NCBI GenBank assembly: GCA_964030475.1
Contig: CAXIPT010000009.1
Location: forward strand, 3,152,223-3,216,222
DNA: 64,000 bases
Direction of reading: 5' to 3'
From: Tethya wilhelma
Lineage: Eukaryota; Porifera; Demospongiae; Tethyida; Tethyidae
In this document: piece by piece, positions 1 to 17,184 of the stretch
How positions within the stretch are numbered: position 1 is the stretch's first letter
How the letters are laid out: the number at the start of each line of letters is the position of its first letter
Notes under the pieces: generated by a model
What the model was told of the DNA's origin: nothing
Seen by the model: the letters and a program-made list of their open reading frames with translations, nothing else
Databases searched by the model: none
Translations under genes and position numbers: made by a program

Positions 1-716
1 GATGTAAATCAAAACCCACTATGAATACACACTGTATGGGCTATGAATAAAATCAATGTATATAAAACTACATCCACCATACATGACATAATGTCACCTA
101 CATTGACATTCATTGACAACCAAAGATGTAGGAGTGAACAATCATTGCATGTACACATCCTGATCGTACATGTGGCATTGTAGGTAGCTGCATGGTAACT
201 TTGGGAACACGATATATATGTATATATATATAGGACATATTATGTCATTGCCACTAACCTATGCAATAGTGCTGTATGAGCCTATGAATAATATTAATCT
301 GATGCAATATCTAGCTCATATTTAACATCATACTAGCCCACATTGGCAGAGCAGAGGAGATATCTTCCCAGTAGCTACCAGCTGAAGGCACACACTATAA
401 TACTGAAATCTCAAGACAATAATTATCAACTGCAATTAAGAATACAACTCAAGAGGAAATTTAACCCTTGATCTGATTCTTATTTGTATGTGTGGCTTAA
501 TTGGCTGAATTCTCATAAGAGTTCTCAAGCTAGGATAATTTTTTAAGTTTTGTACAAGCTAAGGTCTCTCTCTCTACTGTAATTTGCCTGTGCTATGCAG
601 ATTGAACAGCTCCCTATACCTATATATGCACATCCAATATAAGATAGCTAGAATCAATAATAATTTGGCATGCATATATAGCAGCTATAGGAAGACTTTA
701 CACATGCATGCAATTA
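1..716. other. Intergenic DNA, no gene seen
   Basis: AT-rich sequence with scattered short tandem AT tracts. No splice-bounded coding segment or recognisable protein was found on either strand. It ends at the TA that precedes the first MITE. Confidence 0.5.
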
Positions 717-1069
717 CAGTAGAACCTCGATTATCCGAACCTCGCTTATCCGAACTCTCAATTATCCGAACAGAGCTGGAAGACCAAATTTCGGTTAATT
801 AGAACAAATCTGAACGGACTCCGCCCTCTTTTCGAGCTTGAGGTTTACGTAATCGTGCACGCGGTTGGCTATTATTCAAGTTTGATCGAAGAAAAATACA
901 ATCTACTAGTGTTCTGAGATGCTAAAGAGCTAGTAAAACTATCGTGGCTACTGTTAGAGCGGTAAAAACAAGCGTATTTTATCGCTTCAGTTATCCGAAC
1001 AAATTCGGTTTTCCGAACGCTTGAAGTTAGGCTGTGCCCCGAGGTGTTCGGATAATCGAGGTTCTACTG
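717..1069 (+). mobile_element. MITE, pogo/Tigger-like termini, copy 1
   Basis: A 353-bp element bounded by TA dinucleotides at 715-716 and 1070-1071. Its ends are inverted copies of CAGTAGAACCTCGATTATCC. The subterminal TTATCCGAAC motif is repeated several times near each end. It carries no transposase frame. The TA target duplication and terminal sequence resemble non-autonomous pogo/Tigger members of the Tc1/mariner group. A copy of exactly the same length lies inverted at 43663-44015. Confidence 0.8.
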
Positions 1070-1442
1070 TACTGTGAATGTAGTGTGCTATTAAAGCATA
1101 ATTATTATGACATTGTGTGTAATCTATAATGGAGCCCCATCCTATAATTCTGCAATCATATACTTCAGCAATATAATTCAAATTTCAAAGATTGGAAATT
1201 GTACATAAAAAAATAATCTAAACAAGTAGGTGGGCATTATTTGGAACAGCACATGTACCGGCCATTGAAATATGTATACAGCACAACTGCAATACATTCA
1301 CATACACAACACCATGTATCTTAAATGTTTAACACACACACGACTTACAACACTGGACATGACAGTATATTGATTGCATCTTGTGACAATAAAGTAGCAT
1401 GTATATTTCGATTGTGAACGTGCACATACGTATTCAGTCAAT

Positions 1443-1602
1443 TCAACCAAACATTTCTTGCGAGGCGTACACAATGTACAAGAAGCCGTCAGAGTCCTGG
1501 TCCGTACGATAGACTTCAGAAGGGTCATGGAAGCACTCACCATGGAGCGACGGTTTACGATGAGGTAGAATCGCCTGGGTGTCCAACAGCTGCAATCTAC
1601 GC
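1443..1602 (-). pseudogene. Atg8/LC3 terminal exon copy 1, with paired frameshifts
   Basis: This 160-nt exon has a good acceptor (AACACAG then G) and a stop codon at 1443-1445. In the expected frame it reads RRLQLLDTQA, then about 18 residues unlike Atg8, then SEVYRTDQDSDGF and YIVYASQEMFG followed by stop. In a neighbouring frame the middle segment reads FYLIVNRRSMVSASMTL, which is the expected Atg8 sequence. Compared with the sister exon at 2370-2529 there is one extra base near 1571-1580 and one missing base near 1517-1520, so overall length and phase are kept. Known Atg8 structure makes the lost segment part of the ubiquitin-fold core, so the product is probably non-functional. Two sequencing errors, or alternative terminal-exon use, remain possible. 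Confidence 0.75.
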
Positions 1603-2369
1603 CTGTGTTATGTGATAATTAATTAATAATGTGAGATGATTACAGGGGTGAATCAAACCTTTACTCGTGCATGTATTGTGATGATTTGTTCTCCAATAAT
1701 TGAATTCCATCATTGAAGATTTTATTCAAGTTATTCTTACACAAGGCTGTACGAAAATAAACATAAATCACTAGGTTTTATTACACATAGCCATGCAGGT
1801 ACAGGATACTGCTTACACTAATTGCCAAAGGTCAACACGTGTCCGCCTAGCTTAGCTTCCTTGCCTTAGCTAAAATATGCAACTAATTCATACCCAGCAG
1901 GTATTTAGGTCAAAGGGGAGAGCATAATGCACAGATGACTTAGGGGGAACATGCCCTCCTTATATTATATTGCAGACTTGGTTATTCTCTACATTATATT
2001 ACTACTCTGAGAATGTGCTAAGATTTCATGAAATAGTTTAGCAAATGGATAGTAACAGATGAATGTGAACAAAATGCATAAGTTTCACACATAACACACC
2101 AAATGACAGCAGGCACACACACACATGCAAATATACAAGTATCGTCGAAAGCTGCATGGTTACAACACACAAGTTTGGCTGACTTGGCAGTACACAACAC
2201 GCAATCAAACACACACACACAAAATATGATTTCAAAATATACAGAGCAGCAAATGAAAGTCTATTATGCACGGTATATGTAACACACGAAAAAAAACAAA
2301 GCTTCTGGATTGTCAAATAATGCTAACTAATGCCTAAACTACAAGCTTCAAATGAGAAATGGCTGCATA
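1603..2369. other. Spacer between duplicated LC3 exons
   Basis: No further Atg8 exons were found between the two terminal-exon copies. If copy 1 arose by tandem duplication, only its last exon and nearby intron sequence were retained. The sequence is AT-rich with short CA runs (2105-2125, 2207-2221). Confidence 0.45.
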
Positions 2370-9150
<6,781 letters not shown>

Positions 9151-9771
9151 CTGCAAGAGAAGAACAACAATAGTTACATACTCTCACTCAGCCTCACTCA
9201 CTCAGAGAGAGAGAGAGAGATAAAATCACCCCTCTATACTCCATCACTAACACACACTGCCTAACCAAACAACTCCTTTATGACCATTGTGCGAAAAAAA
9301 TGTGCGTGGACTTCTTTACTACCAAAACACAAACATTGTTTATTTTCTTTAGCTAATTGCAAGCAAAACCAACACCTTGTAAAGTAGTTGGTATACAGCC
9401 ATTAATTTATACAGGATAACAAGTAGCCAAGTAGTTTTACATAGTCAATCTATACATGAGAATTGAATGAGATTACAAGAGAATAAAAATGTTAACAGCA
9501 AAACAGGACTAAAAACAGACAAGTAAACACAGGCTGTCAGCTCTCAACACACCACATCAAACTCCTACACCATAGGAACATGGATACAGTGACTATACCT
9601 CAGAGTAGAACAAACAAAAAACACTAGTTAGTCAACAGACTTGTTGCTCCAAAAAGCTAAGCTACATGGAGCTAGTCGATGTGCCACTGATAATAGATGA
9701 ATGGAGACAACAATAGAGCAATGCATTAAACAACAAATACTTGTTGACATCAAAATGATAGTCAATGCGCA

Positions 9772-9773
<2 letters not shown>

Positions 9774-9817
<44 letters not shown>
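9774..9817. repeat. (CA)n microsatellite ending at an assembly N
   Basis: A pure CA run that stops at the N at 9818, which is probably a contig join through the repeat. Confidence 0.95.
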
Positions 9818-10130
9818 NTTACTAGTGTACATGTATTATGTACACTGTAGCATAGATAATATCTATGACTGTAGGTGGTTTACTTTCAATACATTTGCTC
9901 AAAATGTGGCCATACTGGAACAGGTGCAGTGAGATATTTTCAGCTGGTCGGCCAGTTGTTTGGATTGTTAGTTTTTGTTTTGTTTCTAGCGCGATCTGGG
10001 TACCACATTCAGATACTAGCTCTGCATATGTATGTGTATTGCACTTTTGTCAACATAAAACGTCACAAATGTCACACATTTTATTTTGGTAACAAACAGC
10101 ACTTATATAGTGACTCTGTTCCTCAAAAGT

Positions 10131-10370
10131 AGCTTGTTGAATATCTTCCAGTATGTATGAAGATACTTGTTGCCATGGGTAGTTACATTAAAAAGATAGC
10201 TTGCTGAATATCTTCCAGTTGTTGCCATGGGTAGTTACATTAAGATAGCTTGTTGAAAATCTTCCAGTATGTATGAGATACTTGTTGCCATGGGTAGCTA
10301 CAGATAGCTTGTTGAATATCTTCCAGTGCATATGTTAGAGACACTTGTTGCCATTGGTAGCTGCCTAACT
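10131..10370. repeat. Tandem repeat, four degenerate units of 48-67 bp
   Basis: Each unit starts TAGCTTGTTGAATATCTTCC and contains TTGTTGCCATGGGTAG. Starts are near 10131, 10198, 10246 and 10305. Unit length varies through small internal deletions. Confidence 0.85.
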
Positions 10371-11464
10371 TAATTCAGTAACCATGGCAATTTGTTGAAA
10401 TTGTGTTCAGCACACTCCCTAGCTAGCTAGCTAGTTGTTGTTGTGTCTGGCCATGCATTGGACCATGCATGACTGGGCTCAAATGGGGAGATTTATTGTG
10501 TATGTGTACAGTTTCCCATTGACTATTCATTCTTTCCTTCCTGCTCTATACAAACACACACAGTAGTATCTCTTGTGTGTGTGTCACTGTGTACTGTAAT
10601 GCATCCATGTGGTGCCTGTGAGCCTTTATATATGTGTGTATGTATGTGAGTAGCTACTAGCTTATATACAGGTTTTGAATTTTGTCATTGTATGAGGGGT
10701 GGGGAAGTTTACTCTTTGAGATAGATTCTGCCACCCCCACTTTCTCTATGTGAATGAGCATATGTTTTGTTCTAGTTTGTTTACCAGCACACACATGTCA
10801 TTCAAGTCTGCCATATGCTCTCAAGTGATACACACTGTAGGTTTAGTACTTGTTTCTTGGGCAGTGGCAGCTAGTTTGGGTGGGAGTTCAATCATGAAAG
10901 AGATAGACAATCATATAGTGAGCTTGTATTTCTGTATGTCTGTTGTATAGTTGTATAGAGGTAATCTTCCTTTCCTTTGTGGTCTCCCAGTGTTGTTGTT
11001 GTGGGTGCAAAGTGTTGTATACTTTCATCAATTCTCATGTAATTGTGGTCACCTCTATTTGTCTTTGCTGTCTACCTACACATGTACGTGTGGACATTCT
11101 CCCACATGGAATCACCTCGGGGGTAACAACCCTCGCTGATTTTGTTAGTCTTGTACAGCCTGGTTCAAAGAAAATACAGTTAGCTTGTTGTGCACCAACA
11201 ATGTGTATGTAAGAATTGAAAAAACGACCTCATCCCACAACTGACCTGTGGAAGTTATAGGAGAATATCTAATTCATGTGTTTGTATTATTGTCTCCATC
11301 TTTATATATTTTGTTCTACTGTAGTGGTCAGCTAATCAATACCTACATACATGTGTATATGTCACTGCTGCAGTGCAGTATACAATTGAGAAATGATTTC
11401 CAATACTCATGCAGTAATCTCTGATTTAACATGGTGTATCTCATTCATTCCTCTCTCCCTCCAG

Positions 11465-11629
11465 CCTGTAGGTTTCCAGGGTGCTCCTGATCACCCCCCT
11501 CCCTATTCTGGCCCCCCTCCCCCTGGTACCTACCCCCCAGCGGGGTTCGGTCCACCTCCAGTGAACCCTGGACCCTATGCTCCACAAGTGCCAGCTCCAT
11601 ATGGATCCAGTCAAGTAAGAGAGAGAGAN

Positions 11630-11668
<39 letters not shown>

Positions 11669-12772
11669 AGAGAGAGAGAGAGAGTAACACGTGGTCAGTA
11701 TTTTAGTCTTTGTGTTGCATGTATGTATGCGCTATCGTTACTATTGTGAGTTGTCTATTTCATTATATGTATTGGCAAGAGAATTCATAATTACTATTTC
11801 TTATATCATTTAGTTTATTTACTAGTTACTTTACTCTATCTGAAATTTTGTATCTGTGATAATATTATGCAGTTTATACACCTATATATTCTGGAAGAGA
11901 CATGTATTATGTATACACACTTAGGCAATAATCTCCTTTTTCTCTCCATTATGTGTCTCTGCCAGAAACACTCAGGAGGAGTGACTGTGACTCACACGTC
12001 CTCTTCTGGTCACCATCAGGTCCACATGTCCCACGGCCATCCTGTGGGGGTTCCTCATGGTCATGGTCACCATGACGTCCACATTGGAGGGGGAGGGGGG
12101 CACCACAAGGGCAAGAAGAAACACAAGCACAAGGACAAGGTGAAGCACAAGGACAAGTTTAAAGTCAAACCGGACAAGGTGAGTTGTTGGTCGTACAATG
12201 AGGTAGATGATACTTGTAATGGTTAGAATTTTTTCAATCTAGCTCAATTTTTAGAAAATGCATGATACTCTGGTATAAACCATTTAGCCTTGTACCCAGG
12301 CCTTTCCCATAAAGTAAATAAACTTTTGCAGCTCACAAAATGTGCCAGCCAGGGAAGGCCTGGGAACGAGGCAATAAGCCACTAATACTCAAGTATATGT
12401 ACCTTTTACCTGGCAGTCTATGTAAACTGGAACAAGAATGTGGACGAAATTATGTCATACTTGCTCTTACATACAGTACAGATCACTTCCAAGTTTACAC
12501 TCGCGCGTGCGCTACTCGCTCGCTGTATAATTATACACCCTTGTATAAAGATTAGATAGGGAAAAAAGCTTTAGACAAGTGACCTATTGTCCAATAATGT
12601 ACTGAAATTGTGTTTTGTTGTTGTTGTTGTTGTTCTTCTTCTTCTACAGCTCCAGGTTGGTCCACTGAAGCTGAAGGCAAAGAAGCACAAGTTGCCTAAA
12701 TTGAAAGTGAAGGGGTTTTCTAGCAGCAGCAGTAGCAGCTCTAGCAGCTCCAGTAGTTCAGACTCAGATTAG
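11465..12772 (+). CDS. Pro-, His-, Lys- and Ser-rich protein, 3' exons
   Basis: Three phase-0 exons with good splice sites: 11465-11614 (50 codons, Pro/Gly/Tyr-rich with a PPPYSGPPPPG stretch), 11966-12178 (71 codons; a His-rich half HMSHGHPVGVPHGHGHHDV, then a Lys/His half) and 12650-12772 (Lys-rich, then an almost pure Ser run ending SDSD, stop). The N-terminal exon or exons were not found. The PPxY motif could bind WW domains, and the His/Lys-rich segments could bind metal or nucleic acid, but no known family was recognised. A (GA)n run with an N (11629) lies just after the first exon, so that intron may be mis-sized. The segmental composition suggests an intrinsically disordered protein. 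Confidence 0.7.
11615..11684. repeat. (GA)n microsatellite with assembly N
   Basis: GA run directly after the splice donor at 11615; the N at 11629 marks a probable join. Confidence 0.9.
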
Positions 12773-13162
12773 CACTATAGCTGCTTTAGTTTTAATTCTT
12801 TGATAAGTTTGTTTCAACTCAATTATTTGCACATGTACATATATATGAATATATTTAATTTAATTATATGTATGTATATGAATCCTTTTAATGAGTGAAA
12901 GCAGGACTATAATTAGCCAAACACATGATTGTATGTATTCAAGTTTTAATGAGAGAATTATTTTTTGAAAGATATTTTAAAGTTGTAAATAACTCAATAT
13001 AAATATTAAATGCTAGTATATATAGCAATCGTATAAATAAATAAAAGGATTATGCAACTAATCATGCAAGAATTTACAGCTATACAGTGGAACATAATAA
13101 AGAATTAATGTACAAGTTAACAGCACTAACACCATGTGCACCACTAACACATTAGCCTGACC
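12773..13162. other. Intergenic spacer between convergent genes
   Basis: AT-rich 390 bp between the Ser-rich gene stop and the HECTD3 stop. AATAAA-type signals occur on the plus strand around 13034-13046 and could serve the left gene. No coding segment was seen. Confidence 0.5.
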
Positions 13163-15598
13163 TCACTCCCAGGGAGCCCTGTCAGTATCAATAGCAATAC
13201 AGTTATAAGCGGCATATCTGAGTCTATCAAATGCTTCATCGACGGTCTTGTATTTCGGTAGGTACAGGGTATTGGAACAAGTGGCCGAAGATGGTAGCTT
13301 GCCTTCAGTATAGTCAGAGTCTATGTATATGGTGCAGGGTAGTCTTCGTCTTCCTGTGATAAATCGTAAAAATCGACTACGATCTTCGTTGCTGAACTTT
13401 TCGAGAGCTTGCCAAAGAATTTTGACGTGATCTGACAAGCTACTGTCATAGCGGGAAGAATTTTTCAGAGCTTCTACGGAAATTTCCGGATTGCCACAAA
13501 CTTTGAGTTCGAGTTCTTGCCAAGTGAGTAAGCTGAGCACATCAGCCGGGATGACTTTGGTAAGTCCTTTGTGGATCGCGTCCACTTGAGCCTTGCTCTC
13601 TTTCATGCGATGCTCCTTGACCAGTTTACAATAATCGTGACGTTTGTCGTACGTCACATAGTTCTCCTCGCCGTTGGGGAGAAGGGACGTTGTGTCTCCG
13701 TTGCTCTTCACGGTCGTGAACGTAAGAGCTCCCGAAAAAGACTCTTCAAAGGTTTCCCGCGTCATTGTTTCGATCGAAGACACAAGCTTCACTTCGGCCG
13801 AATCGACACTCACGAAATCTCTCAACCAACTCACGTTATCTCCCACCAGTTGCTTCCAAAAGAACTGAGGTAGAGAGAGCGGAAGGGTTTCTTGAGATCG
13901 AAACATGGCACCCATGAGCTGCCCGACAAATTGATACCACGTATACTTATCGCAGCTTGGGTTAGGAACGTACGTATCTCTGTAAACGTTGGACGAATCT
14001 TGGCTCTGATTCGGGCTACGTATGAAGAGAGGTAGAGCTGGGACTGAGTCAGTATCGTGAGGACACAACTCTTCAGCCATGTCAGCAAGAGTATCACGAA
14101 AGCCACCACCTTGATCTATGACACCTTCCTGTGCAAACTTGCACTCCCACCATTGGGGCCAGTGACCAGCCCATCGGAAATTATATGTCAAAGGATACGT
14201 GTGCTTTTTCAACTCGTACAACACCTGAGCAAAAACTGTCATCTTGTAGTCGGTGCCTTTGGCCGGATTGCTTCGGTGGTCAATAGCAGCAATACGATTG
14301 ATGAATATTGTCGGCATGCTACGTGGAGATTTGGTGGAGCTGTCGCTCAAGAGCTGTTTTATCATATTGCCTCGCTTCTTGCAGAGCGGCCATAGTTGTC
14401 TGATTGTGGTGATCGTGTCCAAGCTATTGGAACCATGGAACTCTGGTCGAGGAAGGAGATAGGCAAAGTCTTCGTTGAGAAGAGATGCTATGCGTTTGAG
14501 GACGATACCACGACGAAAGAGCTGCTTTGGTTCAAAAGGTTGGAGTTTGGGATAACGTGCAATTCGGTCAGCATCGAATTCACCTTCGGAGAGCATTTCT
14601 GACTCCATGATTACAGAGTCTGTACGACGGGCAGTGATAGAGATGCCGTGAATGCGAGTATCAATGCCTCCTTCCGAGCACGACTTGATGTGAACCTCGA
14701 TGATCTCATAGTAGACAGTCTGAGGGCTGAGAAAGAGTTGAAGCTCCTTTTGATCGTAGTCTGTAATTCCGAAAGTTCGTGTCGTCAGTTCTTTTAGATC
14801 TCCTTTCGTGCCTCCCTTGACCACGACTCTTCGTGGCATGTAGCTTTCGTCTTCAGGGTCTACTAGGAGAGCAAACTTTTCGATGATGATACCCGTTTTC
14901 ATGTGAAATCGGAGCCAATGGTGTCCACGCCGGCCGTCAGACTCCCAGAATTTTTCCTCATCAGAGTCCATCATGTCCGCCAGCATTTCGTCGCAGGATG
15001 AAGCCTCGACTCTCCTGATGTGCTGGCTCCCTTTCGACACTCCCCCCTTCTCCCCTGCTCCTTCTTGAGTGTACTTGATCATGAACTGGGCAAGTTCCTC
15101 ATCTGCTTCGAGGCTCCACCCAGGAGGTGGAGTTTGGAGTTGAGTTGTTTCTTCGTCGCAGCAGTTGTTGAGTTGTGTTTGTCTACCTATTCGTAGTGTA
15201 TGTAGCTGCTCGACCGCTTCCAACCAGGTTTGTGGCCCACTAGAGTTAGCAACCATCTTGAGTTTGCCCCCTAGTGACTTTTTAAATGGGTGTAAGAGCA
15301 CCCATCCCTTGTGGGGAGCTGTCATTAACATCCATCCACCATTTGTGTCGAAGAGAGGTTGTCCACTACATACAAATGTTGTGGACGTTCCGCTTGGGAG
15401 CTTTCCAATCACTTTTGAATCTTCTTTAGTTTTTTCCAGAACATTCAAAGGCTCTTTCACATCAAAATACTCCAATTTGAGTTCTTTAGGGACGAAACAC
15501 AAGGCTTCAGGAAGTGGCTCACCGTTTGTCATTCGTTTGACGCTCGTAGTAAGGCATCGGACCCTCCCTAGCCTAACTCGTGCCGGCTCCACGGTCAT
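13163..15598 (-). CDS. HECTD3: E3 ubiquitin ligase, HECTD3-like, single exon
   Basis: One uninterrupted frame of 811 codons, close to the roughly 860 residues of vertebrate HECTD3. A middle domain of APC10/DOC type is visible (HWLRFHMKTGIIIEKFALLV to IHGISITARRT, about residues 225-330), followed by a C-terminal HECT domain (about 450-811). The catalytic cysteine is C774 in SSATCSNTLYLP (codon 13279-13277), and the end LRYAAYNCIAIDTDRAPWE matches the family terminus. HECT ligases take ubiquitin from an E2 onto this cysteine and then pass it to substrate; HECTD3 acts in the cytosol. The start at 15598 is the first ATG of the frame. No intron interrupts it, unlike nearly all other genes here, so it may derive from an ancient retrocopy or from intron loss. 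Confidence 0.93.
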   Translation of the reverse strand: MTVEPARVRLGRVRCLTTSVKRMTNGEPLPEALCFVPKELKLEYFDVKEPLNVLEKTKEDSKVIGKLPSGTSTTFVCSGQPLFDTNGGWMLMTAPHKGWVLLHPFKKSLGGKLKMVANSSGPQTWLEAVEQLHTLRIGRQTQLNNCCDEETTQLQTPPPGWSLEADEELAQFMIKYTQEGAGEKGGVSKGSQHIRRVEASSCDEMLADMMDSDEEKFWESDGRRGHHWLRFHMKTGIIIEKFALLVDPEDESYMPRRVVVKGGTKGDLKELTTRTFGITDYDQKELQLFLSPQTVYYEIIEVHIKSCSEGGIDTRIHGISITARRTDSVIMESEMLSEGEFDADRIARYPKLQPFEPKQLFRRGIVLKRIASLLNEDFAYLLPRPEFHGSNSLDTITTIRQLWPLCKKRGNMIKQLLSDSSTKSPRSMPTIFINRIAAIDHRSNPAKGTDYKMTVFAQVLYELKKHTYPLTYNFRWAGHWPQWWECKFAQEGVIDQGGGFRDTLADMAEELCPHDTDSVPALPLFIRSPNQSQDSSNVYRDTYVPNPSCDKYTWYQFVGQLMGAMFRSQETLPLSLPQFFWKQLVGDNVSWLRDFVSVDSAEVKLVSSIETMTRETFEESFSGALTFTTVKSNGDTTSLLPNGEENYVTYDKRHDYCKLVKEHRMKESKAQVDAIHKGLTKVIPADVLSLLTWQELELKVCGNPEISVEALKNSSRYDSSLSDHVKILWQALEKFSNEDRSRFLRFITGRRRLPCTIYIDSDYTEGKLPSSATCSNTLYLPKYKTVDEAFDRLRYAAYNCIAIDTDRAPWE

Positions 15599-17184
15599 GA
15601 TTCTCGAATCTCCTCGGCTTTCTCTAAAGAAGGGCGTGGCATTCCAGTCAGAAATTACGTCATTCTGATTAACTTTTTGTCTCTCACGACCTTTACCAAG
15701 GAACTGATCCCACGTGTACGCCTTTCAGGTTTCACTGAGTGGCACTCCTTCAGGTATGTACTCGGGTATGTAGGGAGAGTCTGAAGCCAGTTTATAGTGC
15801 ATGTTATTTTAACATTATACTATTCTCTCTTCCCCCATATTAGGTGTGTCTATATTATGACTTTTTGGCAAAAGATCTTTACCTAGGAAAAGTATGATAT
15901 CTGGGCTACATGCGGGTTCAATGATGCCTGACTCACCCACCCTAGCTACTTAGCATTATACCGCAATTGTATAAACAGGTGGGTTTCCTTAACCTCATTT
16001 CCATGTTCTTCCCCGTATGATCAGTTATTTTACACTAAACTGAATGAAAGACTAAGAGTCTTGTATGTGGCGAAATCATGAATCATTGGCAAGTTGCTCA
16101 GAGAGAGCTCATAGTAATTTCCGAAGCTCTACTCTGGCATACTGATTTTTTACGAGCTATCCCGGTATGTCATTCACATGATTTCACATAACAGACTATT
16201 GTGTGTATTATTCGCAGGGAGGGAGCCTGGAACAAGGCCTTGGGTTTTCTAGCACTGTCTATTGATGATAATATCACTGAGATGTTTACTGTAACCCATC
16301 ACTTGATAAGCGAGTCCCCTCTGCTAATTACTAAACTCTGGATCACTTTGATGTAAGCGGGCATCTAAGTTACCTAATCAATTCCCAAATTAATCTTGAT
16401 AGCCCAGGCTCATTAACTCATTATCATTGTGGGAAAAAAAAACAACAACTATATTGTGCTGTTCTTGCCTGAAAAAGAATTATCATTGATGTTAGCGTAC
16501 ATGGTATTCTGGGCTGCTTGTAACTTACCTAATCGATTAAATATTTCCACCGAGTGTGATTCCCAAATCAAAGTTGATAGGCTAAAGAATAACTTATTTG
16601 TGCATGTGGGAAAAACCAACTATTGTACAGTTCGTGTCTACCAAGTACATCATTGATGTGATCGGGACTAGCATCTGATATTGGTATCATGTTTTTGCAC
16701 CAATTTCCCAACTAAATCACCGTTTTACTACTGTACGTCACTTAAAGGGATTATCACCATTGGCCTTTTATCTGGCCATATAATCTACTAAGTATGTGTC
16801 TCTTATAGGATGATGATTGCAATACTCACAAAGTTTGTAAACTCAACTTTAGTCCCTTCTATGTATGACCTTTGAACTTAGTATTGCCCCAGGATGTTGC
16901 AGCTCAATTATTTACCAACAATAGTTATACATGCACTGCATTCAGTGAGAGAGCATTTAAGTGAGTTGCCTAAACCTCAGTTTAAAACACTTTGCAGTGA
17001 ATCTTAAGATAGCTTTGTAGGTATAGCTATAATAGTCAATAGTTCAATAGTTTGTAGTTTTAGCTAGCAATTTGATTGGAAAGAAAGTTTATATTATTAT
17101 ATAGAGGCTCAAGAATCATAGTTTTCTTAGTACATTTTGCAAAAGATACTGCACCAGCTGATCACTATTTGTGTGAAACTCGCC
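15599..17184. other. Intergenic, divergent promoter region
   Basis: Lies between the HECTD3 start (minus) and the signal-peptide exon of the Ig/Calx-beta gene (plus). No gene was recognised. Short related motifs recur, such as TCCCAAATCAAxGTTGATAG near 16378-16400 and 16560-16580, which also appear near 18870-18980. This suggests old decayed repeats. Confidence 0.5.

Larger units (their letters stand above)
9151..11464. other. Mostly intergenic; unassigned open frames only
   Basis: Holds a (CA)n run with an N at 9818, a four-copy tandem repeat at 10131-10370, and several short open frames with hydrophobic stretches (for example 9875-10020, CSKCGHTGTG followed by a hydrophobic run). None could be joined into a gene with confidence. 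The missing first exons of the LC3 gene (minus) and of the Pro/His-rich gene (plus) are expected here. Confidence 0.4.

Noticed and set aside
9865..11250. Possible LITAF-like zinc and membrane protein (CSKCGHTGTG plus hydrophobic run)
   Set aside because: The second CxxC half and consistent splice phases could not be found; the match is too weak.
13571..15668. Plus-strand frames opposite HECTD3
   Set aside because: Antisense shadows of a long, well-conserved coding frame.
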